Positions 40,176-48,087 of a stretch of DNA of 64,000 nucleotides are shown here, one piece after another. The notes below the pieces were generated by a model. It saw nothing but the letters and a program-made list of their open reading frames with translations, was not told the origin of the DNA and made no database searches. The stretch lies in NCBI GenBank assembly GCA_965215825.1, contig CBDCEM010000003.1, forward strand, positions 372,001-436,000, written 5' to 3'. Every line of letters starts with the position of its first letter. Position 1 is the first letter of the stretch. The translations under genes were made by a program, and so were the position numbers. The DNA comes from JAWPMT01 sp965215825 (lineage in GTDB: Bacteria > Bacteroidota > Bacteroidia > Cytophagales > Cyclobacteriaceae).

Positions 40176-41159
40176 ATGAGTTTAGAGCTCGAGACGAAAG
40201 TCTCACCAACTATGGAATCCAGTTTTGCCGAGGATGTTAATGCCGGCCTTTCCGCATCGCCAAAGACATTACCTTCAAAATACTTTTATGATGAGGTTGG
40301 TGATAAAATCTTTCAAGAGATTATGGCTATGCCTGAATATTACCTTACAAGGGCGGAGAATAGCATTTTTGTTAATAGTAAAGAAGAGATCCTTAAGGCC
40401 ATTTTCCCAGACGGTCGCAAGTTTCGATTACTAGAGTTGGGAGCTGGTGATGGCCAAAAAACCAAGGTGCTTCTTGAGCATTTCTCAGATAAAGGTGTTC
40501 CATTCACTTTTAGTCCGGTTGATATTTCAGGACATGTACTGACCATACTTGAAGATCGTATTCGCCAGACACTGCCAAATCTATCTCTAAATCCATTGGT
40601 TGGTGATTATTTTGAAGTACTGTCAAGACTAACTTATGAGGGGGATTCCAGGAATGTTGTTTTATTTCTTGGGTCCAATATTGGTAACTTCAATGATGAA
40701 CGAGCTATTTCCTTTTTAAGCAAGTTAAGTAGCCATCTGAATAAGGGAGACCTGATGCTAGTGGGATTTGACTTGAGGAAAGATCCAGATAAGATCTTAA
40801 GGGCTTACCATGACAAGGCTGGAGTAACAAGAAGATTTAATCTCAACTTGTTGCATCGTATCAATAAGGAATTGGGTGGAAATATAGATGTGGACAGCTT
40901 TCAGCATTACCCCATTTATAACCCTGCTACTGGCGAGTGTAAGAGTTATTTGATCAATACTGAATATCAGGAATTCACGATATCGGCAATTGAAAAGACG
41001 TTTAAATTGGAAGCATGGGAGCCTATATATACGGAAGTTTCCAAAAAATACTTAAATAGTGAAATTACTCTTTTGGCGGAGAAAAGTGGTTTCAAGCGTA
41101 TCAATGATTTTTATGATGACGATCGGCATTTTGTAGATACTTTGTGGGAGGTGGTTTGA
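40176..41159 (+). CDS. egtD: L-histidine N(alpha)-methyltransferase EgtD
   Basis: 327 residues. The family signature 'YFYDEVGDKIFQEIMAMPEYYLTRAE' (two pieces, residues 36-61) precedes the SAM-binding 'LLELGAGDGQKTK' (85-97). 'LFLGSNIGNFN' and 'DLMLVGFDLRKDPD' also match EgtD. The enzyme trimethylates the alpha-amino group of histidine to hercynine, the substrate of EgtB encoded just before it. ATG start, 19 bases after egtB, so the pair is surely co-transcribed. Together they point to ergothioneine production, a thiol antioxidant. Confidence 0.94.
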   Translation: MSLELETKVSPTMESSFAEDVNAGLSASPKTLPSKYFYDEVGDKIFQEIMAMPEYYLTRAENSIFVNSKEEILKAIFPDGRKFRLLELGAGDGQKTKVLLEHFSDKGVPFTFSPVDISGHVLTILEDRIRQTLPNLSLNPLVGDYFEVLSRLTYEGDSRNVVLFLGSNIGNFNDERAISFLSKLSSHLNKGDLMLVGFDLRKDPDKILRAYHDKAGVTRRFNLNLLHRINKELGGNIDVDSFQHYPIYNPATGECKSYLINTEYQEFTISAIEKTFKLEAWEPIYTEVSKKYLNSEITLLAEKSGFKRINDFYDDDRHFVDTLWEVV

Positions 41160-41361
41160 CTTTCCTGAGCAACGGAACCGTTTGAGAAGTCATGAATTGA
41201 TGTCAATTAGTATTTGAAGATTCCTGGTTTGAGTTTCGGAATCAAAAAATTGGATCTGTGGTCGAGTGAGGTGAAGAAAACTTCATGGTCAGCGTTTCAG
41301 AGATGGAATCAATAACATCTACAATCTTCCTCAATCTTTACATATATTTTGTTAAATCATA

Positions 41362-41369
41362 TACTTTTG
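41362..41369 (+). promoter_or_regulatory. -7 element of the tRNA-Leu(GAG) promoter
   Basis: TACTTTTG is an exact TAnnTTTG match ending 12 bases before the tRNA. A weak TTTA -33-like box lies 21 bases upstream (41337-41340). Confidence 0.55.
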
Positions 41370-41381
41370 CGATCCAGTCTA

Positions 41382-41465
41382 GCGCACGTGGTGAAATTGG
41401 TAGACACGCCATCTTGAGGGGGTGGTGGGAGCAATCCCGTGGAAGTTCGAATCTTCTCGTGCGCA
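41382..41465 (+). tRNA. tRNA-Leu (anticodon GAG)
   Basis: 84 nt. Acceptor GCGCACG/CGTGCGC with discriminator A, D arm GGTGAAATTGGTAGACA, anticodon stem CCATC/GGTGG (one G-U) with loop TTGAGGG, a long variable arm GTGGGAGCAATCCCGT-like, and T arm GGAAGTTCGAATCTTCT. CCA is not encoded. Only this copy has the 5' half; the repeats after it carry the 3' half alone. Confidence 0.96.
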
Positions 41466-41775
41466 CATTTTTCTTTTCTAGAAAAATTGAGTGATTTACT
41501 AATTGGTGATGATATAGGAGCAATCCCGTGGAAGGCCGCTGCGATCGAATCTTCTCGTGCGCACATTTTTCTTTTCTGGAAAAATTGAGTGATTTACTAA
41601 ATGGTGATGATAGGAGCAATCCCGTGGAAGGCGGTTCGCTGCGATCGAATCTCCTCGTGCGCATTTTTATTACGAAAAAATTGTGTCATTTGCTAAATAG
41701 TGGTAATTACGAGCAATCTAGCTGAAGCCTGTTCGCGGCTGCCATCAAAATTTGTGATATATACATTTTTCCTCT
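41428..41775 (+). repeat. Tandem array of tRNA-Leu 3'-half copies plus spacer
   Basis: Four units start at about 41428, 41517, 41613 and 41710 (periods 89, 96, 97). Each begins in the variable arm (GGAGCAATCCCGTGGAAG), runs through T arm and acceptor strand (CGAATCTTCTCGTGCGCA), then a conserved AT-rich tail with ATTGAGTGATTTACTAA. Units 2 and 3 have 10-14 extra bases inside the T arm (GCCGCTGCGA and a related GCGGTTCGCTGCGA). Unit 4 is badly decayed and keeps mainly GAGCAATC and a CATTTTTC end. The fill of 41466-41789 is entirely this array. Confidence 0.88.
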
Positions 41776-41789
41776 AAATCTTAATAGAC

Positions 41790-42833
41790 ATGTTGATTGA
41801 TATTCCCTTGCTCAAAAAATTGTGTGAGACTCCAGGCGCACCGGGTTTTGAACATCAGGTTCGGGAAGTTGTTTCTGATGAGGTTCGAAATCATGTAGAC
41901 GAACTATCTACGGATAATCTCGGAAATTTATTGGCCGTTAGGCGGTCGGGTGTTGAAAACCCCAAAAAGGTAATGCTTGCTGCCCATCTTGATGAGATTG
42001 GATTCATGGTTACTCATATCGACGATCAAGGCTTTATTCGTTTCCATACTTTGGGTGGTTTTGACCCGAAAACTCTTTCCGCTCAACGCGTAATTATACA
42101 TGGTAAAGAAGATGTCATAGGCGTTCTGGGTACTAAACCTATTCATGTTATGAGTCCTGAAGAACGCAATAAGGTCGTTAAAACTCAGGATTTCTTTATT
42201 GATTGTGGAATGCCCCGGGAAGAAGTTGAAAAGGTGGTTTCTATTGGTGATCCGATCACCAGGGAACGAGATCTAATTGAAATGGGAAATTGTGTAAATA
42301 GCAAATCTCTTGATAATAGGGTTTCTGTATATGTTCTGATTGAGGTATTAAAACAATTAGAGACGTCAGATGTGGATGTTTATGCGGTATTTACTGTGCA
42401 AGAGGAAGTTGGTATACGAGGTGCTCAAGTAGCTGCTCATCAGATCAATCCTGATTTTGGAATTGCGATAGATACGACAATTGCCTACGATCTACCTGGA
42501 GCTGCACCTCACGAAAAAGTGACTTCATTGGGTTCAGGTGCGGCAATTAAGATCATGGATGCTTCGACCATTTGTGATCCTAGAATGGTCAGCTACCTGA
42601 AAACTATTGCAGGTGAAAATCAGATCACTTGGCAGCCAGAAGTATTGACAGCAGGAGGTACGGATACTGCAGGTGTTCAAAGAACTGGGAAAAATGGATC
42701 TATCGCCGGTGCAGTTTCGATTCCAACCCGACACTTACATCAGGTGATAGAAATGGCTGATAAGAATGACATAGCTGCTTGTGTCGGCCTAATTGTAAAA
42801 GCTTTGCCTTCATTGGCAGCACATCAGTGGTAA
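41790..42833 (+). CDS. M42-family metallopeptidase (aminopeptidase)
   Basis: 347 residues. M42 signature regions are present: 'CETPGAPGFEHQVREVV' near the N terminus, the first metal site 'VMLAAHLDEIGFMV' (about 60-73, His and Asp), the catalytic Glu pair in 'FTVQEEVGIRGA', 'AIDTTIAYDLPG' with another ligand Asp, and the final 'TRHLHQVIEMADKND' with the last His. M42 enzymes are cytoplasmic dodecameric aminopeptidases related to glutamyl aminopeptidase; some are mis-named endoglucanase. No signal peptide is present. The ATG lies just after the tRNA repeat array and a terminator follows. Confidence 0.93.
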   Translation: MLIDIPLLKKLCETPGAPGFEHQVREVVSDEVRNHVDELSTDNLGNLLAVRRSGVENPKKVMLAAHLDEIGFMVTHIDDQGFIRFHTLGGFDPKTLSAQRVIIHGKEDVIGVLGTKPIHVMSPEERNKVVKTQDFFIDCGMPREEVEKVVSIGDPITRERDLIEMGNCVNSKSLDNRVSVYVLIEVLKQLETSDVDVYAVFTVQEEVGIRGAQVAAHQINPDFGIAIDTTIAYDLPGAAPHEKVTSLGSGAAIKIMDASTICDPRMVSYLKTIAGENQITWQPEVLTAGGTDTAGVQRTGKNGSIAGAVSIPTRHLHQVIEMADKNDIAACVGLIVKALPSLAAHQW

Positions 42834-42836
42834 TAA

Positions 42837-42862
42837 AAAAAGGCTCCTTGGGAGCCTTTTCT
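42837..42862. terminator. Terminator between convergent genes
   Basis: AAAAAGGCTCC-TTG-GGAGCCTTTTC: a 7-bp GC core extended by A/T pairs, with T-rich flanks on both strands. It can serve both the M42 gene and the YqhA gene. Confidence 0.88.
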
Positions 42863-42881
42863 TTGCTATTATAATTTTTCT

Positions 42882-43451
42882 TTAATGTTCTTCTTCCTCT
42901 TCTGGAAGGGGATGACTACCATGTTTGTAACTATGGGTGACTTTCTCCGTTTGCGCCAGCAATAATGCCGAAACGATAAAGACCATATGAATGGCAATTT
43001 CCATGATTACTTCTTCGGAGTTCTGCTTCTTTGCAGCTTCCGTTTCTCTGTAATCTATGAACGTTTTAAGCAGCTGAACTCCTGAAATAGAAGCAAGTGA
43101 CGTGGACAACTTAATCTTAAGCTGACCCGCATCTAAATCTTCTAGCCAGAGCGGTTTGTCTTCATGGTGATCCACATCAATTTTACTTGTAAAAATGGAG
43201 TATCCACCAATAGTTACCATGACCACTAGATTCATTACCATGGAAATATCCACTAGTCCCAGAATTTCCAACATCATGTCGTTTTCCTTCAGGGTGGAGA
43301 AATGATGCCATACATGGAACAGTACTTCAAAGAACTTGAACAGATAGAGCACAGCGCCAATAATAAGGCCTACATAAAGCGGTGCCTGTACCCAGCGGCT
43401 CCAAAACATGAACCCTTCGAAAAAGTTCTCAAATTGCTTGAGTCTACTCAT
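42882..43451 (-). CDS. YqhA/UPF0114 family membrane protein
   Basis: 189 residues. The start 'ENFFEGFMFWSRWVQAPLYVGLIIGAVLYLFKF' (two pieces, residues 7-39) is the UPF0114 signature. Three to four membrane helices follow, with 'LGLVDISMVMNLVVMVTIGGYSIF' in the centre and a His/Glu-rich C-terminal tail ('HGSHPLPEEEEEH'). It sits in the inner membrane; no firm function is known for this family. The neighbouring RDD gene runs in the same direction 65 bases upstream. Confidence 0.88.
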   Translation of the reverse strand: MSRLKQFENFFEGFMFWSRWVQAPLYVGLIIGAVLYLFKFFEVLFHVWHHFSTLKENDMMLEILGLVDISMVMNLVVMVTIGGYSIFTSKIDVDHHEDKPLWLEDLDAGQLKIKLSTSLASISGVQLLKTFIDYRETEAAKKQNSEEVIMEIAIHMVFIVSALLLAQTEKVTHSYKHGSHPLPEEEEEH

Positions 43452-43516
43452 TGCAGTGTCTATTTTTCTTTGAAATATAAGTTATTCTAACGCGAATTTA
43501 AAACTTTCATCCATTC

Positions 43517-44065
43517 TTAGGAGGAAATCACAGCACTTCCTGAGAGCCAATCGTGTAGACCTTGTCGCTTCATGTTGAATCTAATCATTAGAAATCCAGA
43601 GAAAAGAAGTGCCAGAGAAAGGATCTTCAAGGTGTTTCTCAGCAAACTACGCCACCAAGTGGATTTTGTCCCTTGAACAGTCGTCACTTTTACAGCTAAC
43701 AATCTTTTTCCAAGACTTCCATGCCAGGGGGAAGATTCCATGAAGGTATTATAAATGACATACATGACTGCAAGCAGTCCGTATAGTACAAAATCACCCT
43801 CTATAATCGCCGAAAAGCCATAACCTATAGGGATAAACAATACCAGATCAATGTTGTGTGCCAATAACCTGGTCCAGAATGGAGCATAATGATGAGTTTC
43901 CATAAAAGTTATTACCACACGATTTAGCTTTTTTTTAAAGGATTTGGGAAAATGTAATTGCCAATATCCAAAAACGAATCCAATTAACTGTCCAGTCCTT
44001 AGCATAAATGTAAATATGCGAGGTGTATGTTGATGATCTTTTAAGGAATTTAAGACCGTTGACAA
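43517..44065 (-). CDS. RDD family membrane protein
   Basis: 182 residues with an N-terminal cytoplasmic part of about 60 residues and then an RDD domain. The first helix opens with 'FWTRLLAHNIDLVLFIPIG', in which the family Arg-Asp pair is kept as R...D. 'SPWHGSLGKRLLAVKVTT' is the conserved inter-helix segment ('GkrllglkV'). A third helix and 'KRQGLHDWLSGSAVI' close the domain. RDD proteins have been linked to ion or solute transport, but most are untested. It may form a unit with yqhA downstream. Confidence 0.85.
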   Translation of the reverse strand: MSTVLNSLKDHQHTPRIFTFMLRTGQLIGFVFGYWQLHFPKSFKKKLNRVVITFMETHHYAPFWTRLLAHNIDLVLFIPIGYGFSAIIEGDFVLYGLLAVMYVIYNTFMESSPWHGSLGKRLLAVKVTTVQGTKSTWWRSLLRNTLKILSLALLFSGFLMIRFNMKRQGLHDWLSGSAVISS

Positions 44066-44254
44066 GTTGAAAAAGGCAAACGTTATTGAGAGTTGTAAAT
44101 TTCATATTTCAACAAATATTGATGATATTCTTGAATGAAATGTAAATATTGTATTAGTTGATTGGTTTTGATTTATTTAATGATTGATATTGTTGCGATA
44201 TTCATTTTTAAGGATAGAAATTTGCAGCAACAAACAATAATTGATCAGACAATT

Positions 44255-44872
44255 ATGAGAAACATGGTTCAACTCATGGCAACACTTTTAATAGTTTTAA
44301 GTGCTGCCGCTTCTAATGCCAATGCTACACGAGATTCGCTTTATGCGGGTCCTCAGTGTAAGTTATTCTCCTTAGACGATCGACAATTTCGCATGATCTA
44401 TGCCGGTTCTGCTCAGCAGGATGTTCAAATACAGATAAAGGATCAACAAAACAGATTGTTGTATAAGTCTAGCCTGAACTCAGGTGGATTCGCGAAGGAT
44501 TTTGATTTATCTTTTCTATCTGACGGTGATTACACCTTTGTATTGAAATCCGGGGAGTTCGTGTACGAAAAATCGGTTTCAATTTCGGAGGCAGCCGACC
44601 TTTCTTCCTTGCAGCAACGATTCCAGGCGTCACAACTTTTGATATCGTCCGTAAGTGATGGGTCTTATGCCCTGGTTGGGACTAATCTTTCAGGTTCTGT
44701 GTTGGAGTATTCTTTCAGCAATGATCAAGGTCAAAGCCTATTCACTGGAACTTATAATGATCAAGAAGAAGTCAGGGACCTTTTCACGTTCCAGAATGTA
44801 AAAGGGAATGTGATCATGAAGTTTTATCTGGATGGGAAGCTAGTAGATGAGAAAACACTCGCTTTGAAATAA
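44255..44872 (+). CDS. Secreted protein of unknown function, paralogue of the gene at 59148
   Basis: I prefer ATG 44255 because it gives a clean signal peptide ('VQLMATLLIVLSAAASNANA'), making 205 residues; an upstream in-frame start at 44162 would add 31 unlikely residues. The mature part has two similar all-beta halves with the pattern 'DVQIQIKDQQNRLLYKS...FDLSFLSDGDYTFVLKSG'. The same order of strands occurs in the 59148 protein ('DVQIRLTDKSGRTLATEK...FNFANLPDGVYKFQVKF'), so the two are homologous. The form resembles small secreted beta-sandwich domains of Bacteroidota. Role unknown. Confidence 0.75.
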   Translation: MRNMVQLMATLLIVLSAAASNANATRDSLYAGPQCKLFSLDDRQFRMIYAGSAQQDVQIQIKDQQNRLLYKSSLNSGGFAKDFDLSFLSDGDYTFVLKSGEFVYEKSVSISEAADLSSLQQRFQASQLLISSVSDGSYALVGTNLSGSVLEYSFSNDQGQSLFTGTYNDQEEVRDLFTFQNVKGNVIMKFYLDGKLVDEKTLALK

Positions 44873-44896
44873 ATTTAGGTAACTATATATTTATGT

Positions 44897-44921
44897 GCCC
44901 ATCTTTTCGGTGGGCTTTTTT
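44897..44921 (+). terminator. Terminator after the secreted-protein gene
   Basis: GCCCATC-TTTTC-GGTGGGC, a 7-bp stem with one G-U pair, followed by six T. Confidence 0.85.
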
Positions 44922-44950
44922 ATTTTAGATAAATCAACAGTTTCAAGAGC

Positions 44951-46642
44951 TCAAATTGATTTTTTTGATTCAACTGTTCGTTCCCCATTCAGGTAGGACT
45001 TCTCCAGGCTTTCAATCTGGCCATTTGTCACGACAAAGTTGATTCTGAAAGTCTCCGCGATCTCTAAATCAAAAAGTGTATTGCCAATTCGTTTCAGGAC
45101 AATCTTATTATACTGGTCATCTGAAAATACTAGTTGATTATTGCGTACTTCCACCGTGCTGTTCTCGAAAGAACCAGAAAATAAGCTCAAAGGAAGTTCC
45201 TGGGATTCCTCTGATACACTTGTGGCTTCCATGTACCATGGGAAACGCGGCATAATCTGCCTGGAGGATTCGGGATCAAGCTCCATGGCTTTCTGATAAT
45301 TTTGCCAGGATGACTCATATTTACTTTGAAATCCCAGCGTTTCACCGAGTCTAATGTAAGTGTTCGCCGTGTTTGGGAAATGCTCTATATGAAGGCGAGC
45401 CAATCTCTCTGCCGAGGCAAGTTCATTTTTCTCGAAAAAGGACCAAATGACATTATTCAAAAGGTTGTTGTCCAGTTCATTATAATCATCATTAAATATC
45501 TCTTTGTAGGTATTTCGAGCAAAAAGGCTGTCACCAAACGAAAAGGCACTTTCCAATGTTCGTCTGACTTGCCAGGAGGGATCATCAAAAGTTTCAAAAG
45601 CCAGCCAATCTAATGCGGCTATTTGCTCATTGTAAAATAGGTCTGAAATCGCCTGTCCTATGGCCAGGCCATTTTCACTATTTGTAAGTATCACAAATCC
45701 AGTTTTTGTTTCTGGGTAAACGATGGCAAAGCTTTTCATGGTTTGTTCATCGCTGTATTGCCAAAGCCCGATGTTTTCTCCTGCTTGAATACCAAGACCA
45801 GGCCCCCAGGATACGAGGGGTGTTGTAGTTTCATCCTCCCACATATTGACCTGAGCTAATGTTGTTGATTGAGCTTCCATGGATTCGTTTTGGAAGTAGC
45901 CTTCCGCAAAAGCACTCAGAATTTTTAAGTATTCGCCTGCATTGGTATAAAATGTCGTGGTATTTGTAACTCCGGCGGATTTGATTCGACCAATTAAGTC
46001 GTGTCCTTTAGCCATGTCCTTCTTCTCTTCATTGCCGAAAAAAGAATCAGTGATTTCCAGAGGTTGGAATACCCATCGGTTGGTGAGTTCCTGAATTGGG
46101 GTATTAAACTTTGCTTCAAGGCCTCTCATGACCCATTCGAATCCCAGGTGTGAATAGTTCCAGGTTTCGCCAGGAACGCTTATAATTTTTATTGATTCGT
46201 TTTCATCAGCCCAAATGGGAAGGCCACCAGTATGTGAAAGAAGGTTTTTATAAGTAATGATGTGATTGTAGGAACCTGATTCTAAGCGCGTATCCTGATA
46301 GTCCTGACTTATTGCCTGATTCAAGTCAAGCTGATTCTCTTCTGCCAGTCTAAAGCACAGTGCTGAAATCACGCAGTAACCCAAGTCATTGGCTCGAAAT
46401 AAAGTGGCTTCTTTAACAATTGAAGAATCACTTAGCGATGAATATCCGCCGGCATATACCGATTCACTTTCAGCGTTGAAATATCCAAGTTGTAGGCCAG
46501 GAATTCTGGCAGTAGCCATGAGGTTTTCAATTGTTGCTATCTGATTGCTAGTAAGGGCTGTTCTTGCTTTTTTTTGATCGCAACTTATCAGTACTGCTAC
46601 CAACAACACCATTAATAACCGACTTATATTTGAGTGTTTCAT
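44951..46642 (-). CDS. Serine-hydrolase (beta-lactamase) fold lipoprotein with degenerate active site
   Basis: 563 residues, lipobox VLISC (Cys21). The fold is the class C beta-lactamase/PBP type: 'MATARIPGLQLGYF', 'YKNLLSHTGGLPIW' (131-144) and 'YSHLGFEWVMRGLEAKF' are family landmarks. The expected Ser-x-x-Lys in the 'LFRA-S-x-x-K' context reads LFRANDLGY, with Asp86 and Tyr89. The Tyr-x-Asn motif is YSH (163-165), and the third-motif His-x-Gly region near 'LGIQAGENIGLWQYSDE' is not recognisable. A C-terminal TPR-like segment ('KYESSWQNYQKAMELDPES') and a final beta domain follow. It is probably a non-catalytic binding protein. Confidence 0.8.
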   Translation of the reverse strand: MKHSNISRLLMVLLVAVLISCDQKKARTALTSNQIATIENLMATARIPGLQLGYFNAESESVYAGGYSSLSDSSIVKEATLFRANDLGYCVISALCFRLAEENQLDLNQAISQDYQDTRLESGSYNHIITYKNLLSHTGGLPIWADENESIKIISVPGETWNYSHLGFEWVMRGLEAKFNTPIQELTNRWVFQPLEITDSFFGNEEKKDMAKGHDLIGRIKSAGVTNTTTFYTNAGEYLKILSAFAEGYFQNESMEAQSTTLAQVNMWEDETTTPLVSWGPGLGIQAGENIGLWQYSDEQTMKSFAIVYPETKTGFVILTNSENGLAIGQAISDLFYNEQIAALDWLAFETFDDPSWQVRRTLESAFSFGDSLFARNTYKEIFNDDYNELDNNLLNNVIWSFFEKNELASAERLARLHIEHFPNTANTYIRLGETLGFQSKYESSWQNYQKAMELDPESSRQIMPRFPWYMEATSVSEESQELPLSLFSGSFENSTVEVRNNQLVFSDDQYNKIVLKRIGNTLFDLEIAETFRINFVVTNGQIESLEKSYLNGERTVESKKSI

Positions 46643-46669
46643 TTTGTTTCCTTAAGCATTCATTTTGTA

Positions 46670-47011
46670 ATGATACAGATTTATCATAATCCCAGATGTG
46701 GTAAGAGCCGATCAACTCTAAAAATATTAGAAGAAAAGGATCTGTCCTTCGATACGAAGTTGTATTTGAAATCGCCACCAACTTTTGAAGAACTTAAGAC
46801 TGTCTTAAACAAATTGTCCATCAAGCCAGAAGCGCTTCTGAGGAAAGGGGAAACCTTATACAAGGAACAGTTTAAGGGCAAGCACCTGACTGATGACGAA
46901 TGGATTGCTGCGATGGTTGAGTACCCTATCTTAATAGAACGACCAATTGTTATTAATGGTAATCAAGCTGTTATTGGCAGGCCTCCTGAGAAGGTGCTTG
47001 AAATATTGTAA
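46670..47011 (+). CDS. arsC: ArsC-family reductase (arsenate reductase, glutaredoxin type)
   Basis: 113 residues from ATG 46670, preferred over an upstream in-frame GTG because 'MIQIYHNPRCGKSRSTLKIL' is the standard N terminus. Cys10 in 'NPRCGKSRS' is the catalytic residue of the CxxS motif. 'LRKGETLYKE', 'MVEYPILIERPIVI' and 'VIGRPPEKVLEIL' complete the ArsC/YfgD pattern. The family reduces arsenate using glutaredoxin; YfgD-like members may do something else, and no arsenic-resistance genes are adjacent. It overlaps the Gfo/Idh/MocA unit by spacing of two bases. Confidence 0.85.
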   Translation: MIQIYHNPRCGKSRSTLKILEEKDLSFDTKLYLKSPPTFEELKTVLNKLSIKPEALLRKGETLYKEQFKGKHLTDDEWIAAMVEYPILIERPIVINGNQAVIGRPPEKVLEIL

Positions 47012-47013
47012 GT

Positions 47014-47970
47014 ATGAGCAAAGTCAAATGGGGCGTAATTGGCCCCGGGAACATAGCGAGCAATTTTGTCTCAGACTTTCAACATGTCGCCAATGGTGAA
47101 GTTGTGGCTGTGGGTTCCAGGTCTAAAAGTAGGGCCAGGGAGTTTGCAGACAGACATGCTATTGAAGTTTCATACGGATCATACGATGAATTATGTCAAT
47201 CTGATGAAGTAGATGCCATTTATGTTGCCACTCCACATAATTTTCATTTCGAGCAAGCTTCACTTGCAATCAAATATGGAAAAGCGGTGTTATGTGAAAA
47301 GCCTATTACCACTTCTCTCAAGGATTTTCATGTTTTAAGAAGGCTGGCAGCCGAAAATAAGACATTACTCATGGAAGGAATGTGGACTTATTTTCTTCCG
47401 GCCATTAAAAAAGCAAAGCAATGGGTTAATGAAGGTAGGATTGGTGTGATTAAACATGTAAAATCTGACTTTGGTTTTTATGCAGATTTTGACCCCCAAA
47501 ACCGGTTATTTAATCCAGAACTAGCAGGTGGAGCCTTATTGGATATTGGGGTTTATCCGATTGCACTTGCTAACTACTTTCTGGAGGGTTTGCCAACTGA
47601 TATTAAAGTTCACTCAAGAAAGGCTTCCACTGGAGTAGATAGTGACGTGATGATGTCATTTACATATCCGGAAGTAATGGCCACATTGCACGCTTCTTTG
47701 GAGTGTAGACTTCCGAATTACACATATATAATTGGAGATAAGGGGTATATAGAAATCCCCAATGCATGGCAAGCAAAAATTTGTTCGCTATATATAGAGA
47801 GTGAGCGCATTGATCACTACAATGACGGTCGAAACAATTTTGGATTCAATTATGAAATCGAAGCGTTTAATGCGGATTTCCTAGCAGGGCGACTGGAATC
47901 TAGCATTATGCTACATCAATCAAGTGAACAATTGCAGTCTTTGATGGAAAAGGTTGCTAAACTCTTTTGA
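47014..47970 (+). CDS. Gfo/Idh/MocA-family oxidoreductase
   Basis: 318 residues. The N-terminal Rossmann fold has 'WGVIGPGNIASNFV' (residues 5-18); 'VDAIYVATPHNFHFEQA' and 'GKAVLCEKPITTS' with the active-site Lys mark the family. The C-terminal alpha/beta domain has 'GGALLDIGVYPIALANYFL', as in dihydrodiol dehydrogenase and trans-diol relatives. These enzymes oxidise sugars or cyclitols with NAD(P). The substrate is not predictable. It starts two bases after arsC and is probably translated from the same mRNA. Confidence 0.9.
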   Translation: MSKVKWGVIGPGNIASNFVSDFQHVANGEVVAVGSRSKSRAREFADRHAIEVSYGSYDELCQSDEVDAIYVATPHNFHFEQASLAIKYGKAVLCEKPITTSLKDFHVLRRLAAENKTLLMEGMWTYFLPAIKKAKQWVNEGRIGVIKHVKSDFGFYADFDPQNRLFNPELAGGALLDIGVYPIALANYFLEGLPTDIKVHSRKASTGVDSDVMMSFTYPEVMATLHASLECRLPNYTYIIGDKGYIEIPNAWQAKICSLYIESERIDHYNDGRNNFGFNYEIEAFNADFLAGRLESSIMLHQSSEQLQSLMEKVAKLF

Positions 47971-47972
47971 TT

Positions 47973-48004
47973 TAAAAAGCCCGAAATATTATTATTCCGG
48001 GCTG
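47973..48004 (-). terminator. Terminator of the BNR-repeat gene
   Basis: On the minus strand AGCCCG...CGGGCT (6-bp core, AT-rich inner arm) is followed by five T. It lies about 85 bases after the stop of the large minus-strand gene and just past the end of the convergent oxidoreductase. Confidence 0.65.
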
Positions 48005-48087
48005 TATTGATTTCACTGGTTTCAGGAATCTTAACCAGCGTGAATTTTTCTGACGTTAGATCAAGGCTAGTTGACCAGTCTTAATTG

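Noticed and set aside
41338..41664. Repetitive minus-strand ORF of 108 codons with repeats of a 'FSRKEK' block
   Set aside because: It is the reverse strand of the tRNA-Leu tail array; the periodicity comes from the DNA repeats.
41428..41775. Possible CRISPR array
   Set aside because: Repeats are about 90-97 bp with no variable spacers, decay steadily, and derive from a tRNA 3' end; there are no cas genes.
44162..44254. N-terminal extension of the secreted protein from the upstream in-frame start
   Set aside because: The extra 31 residues place a polar stretch before the clean signal peptide that starts at 44255.
47973..48004. Hairpin as a terminator for the Gfo/Idh/MocA gene on the plus strand
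   Set aside because: The plus-strand side has no T run; the five-T run is on the minus strand, so I assign it to the convergent gene.
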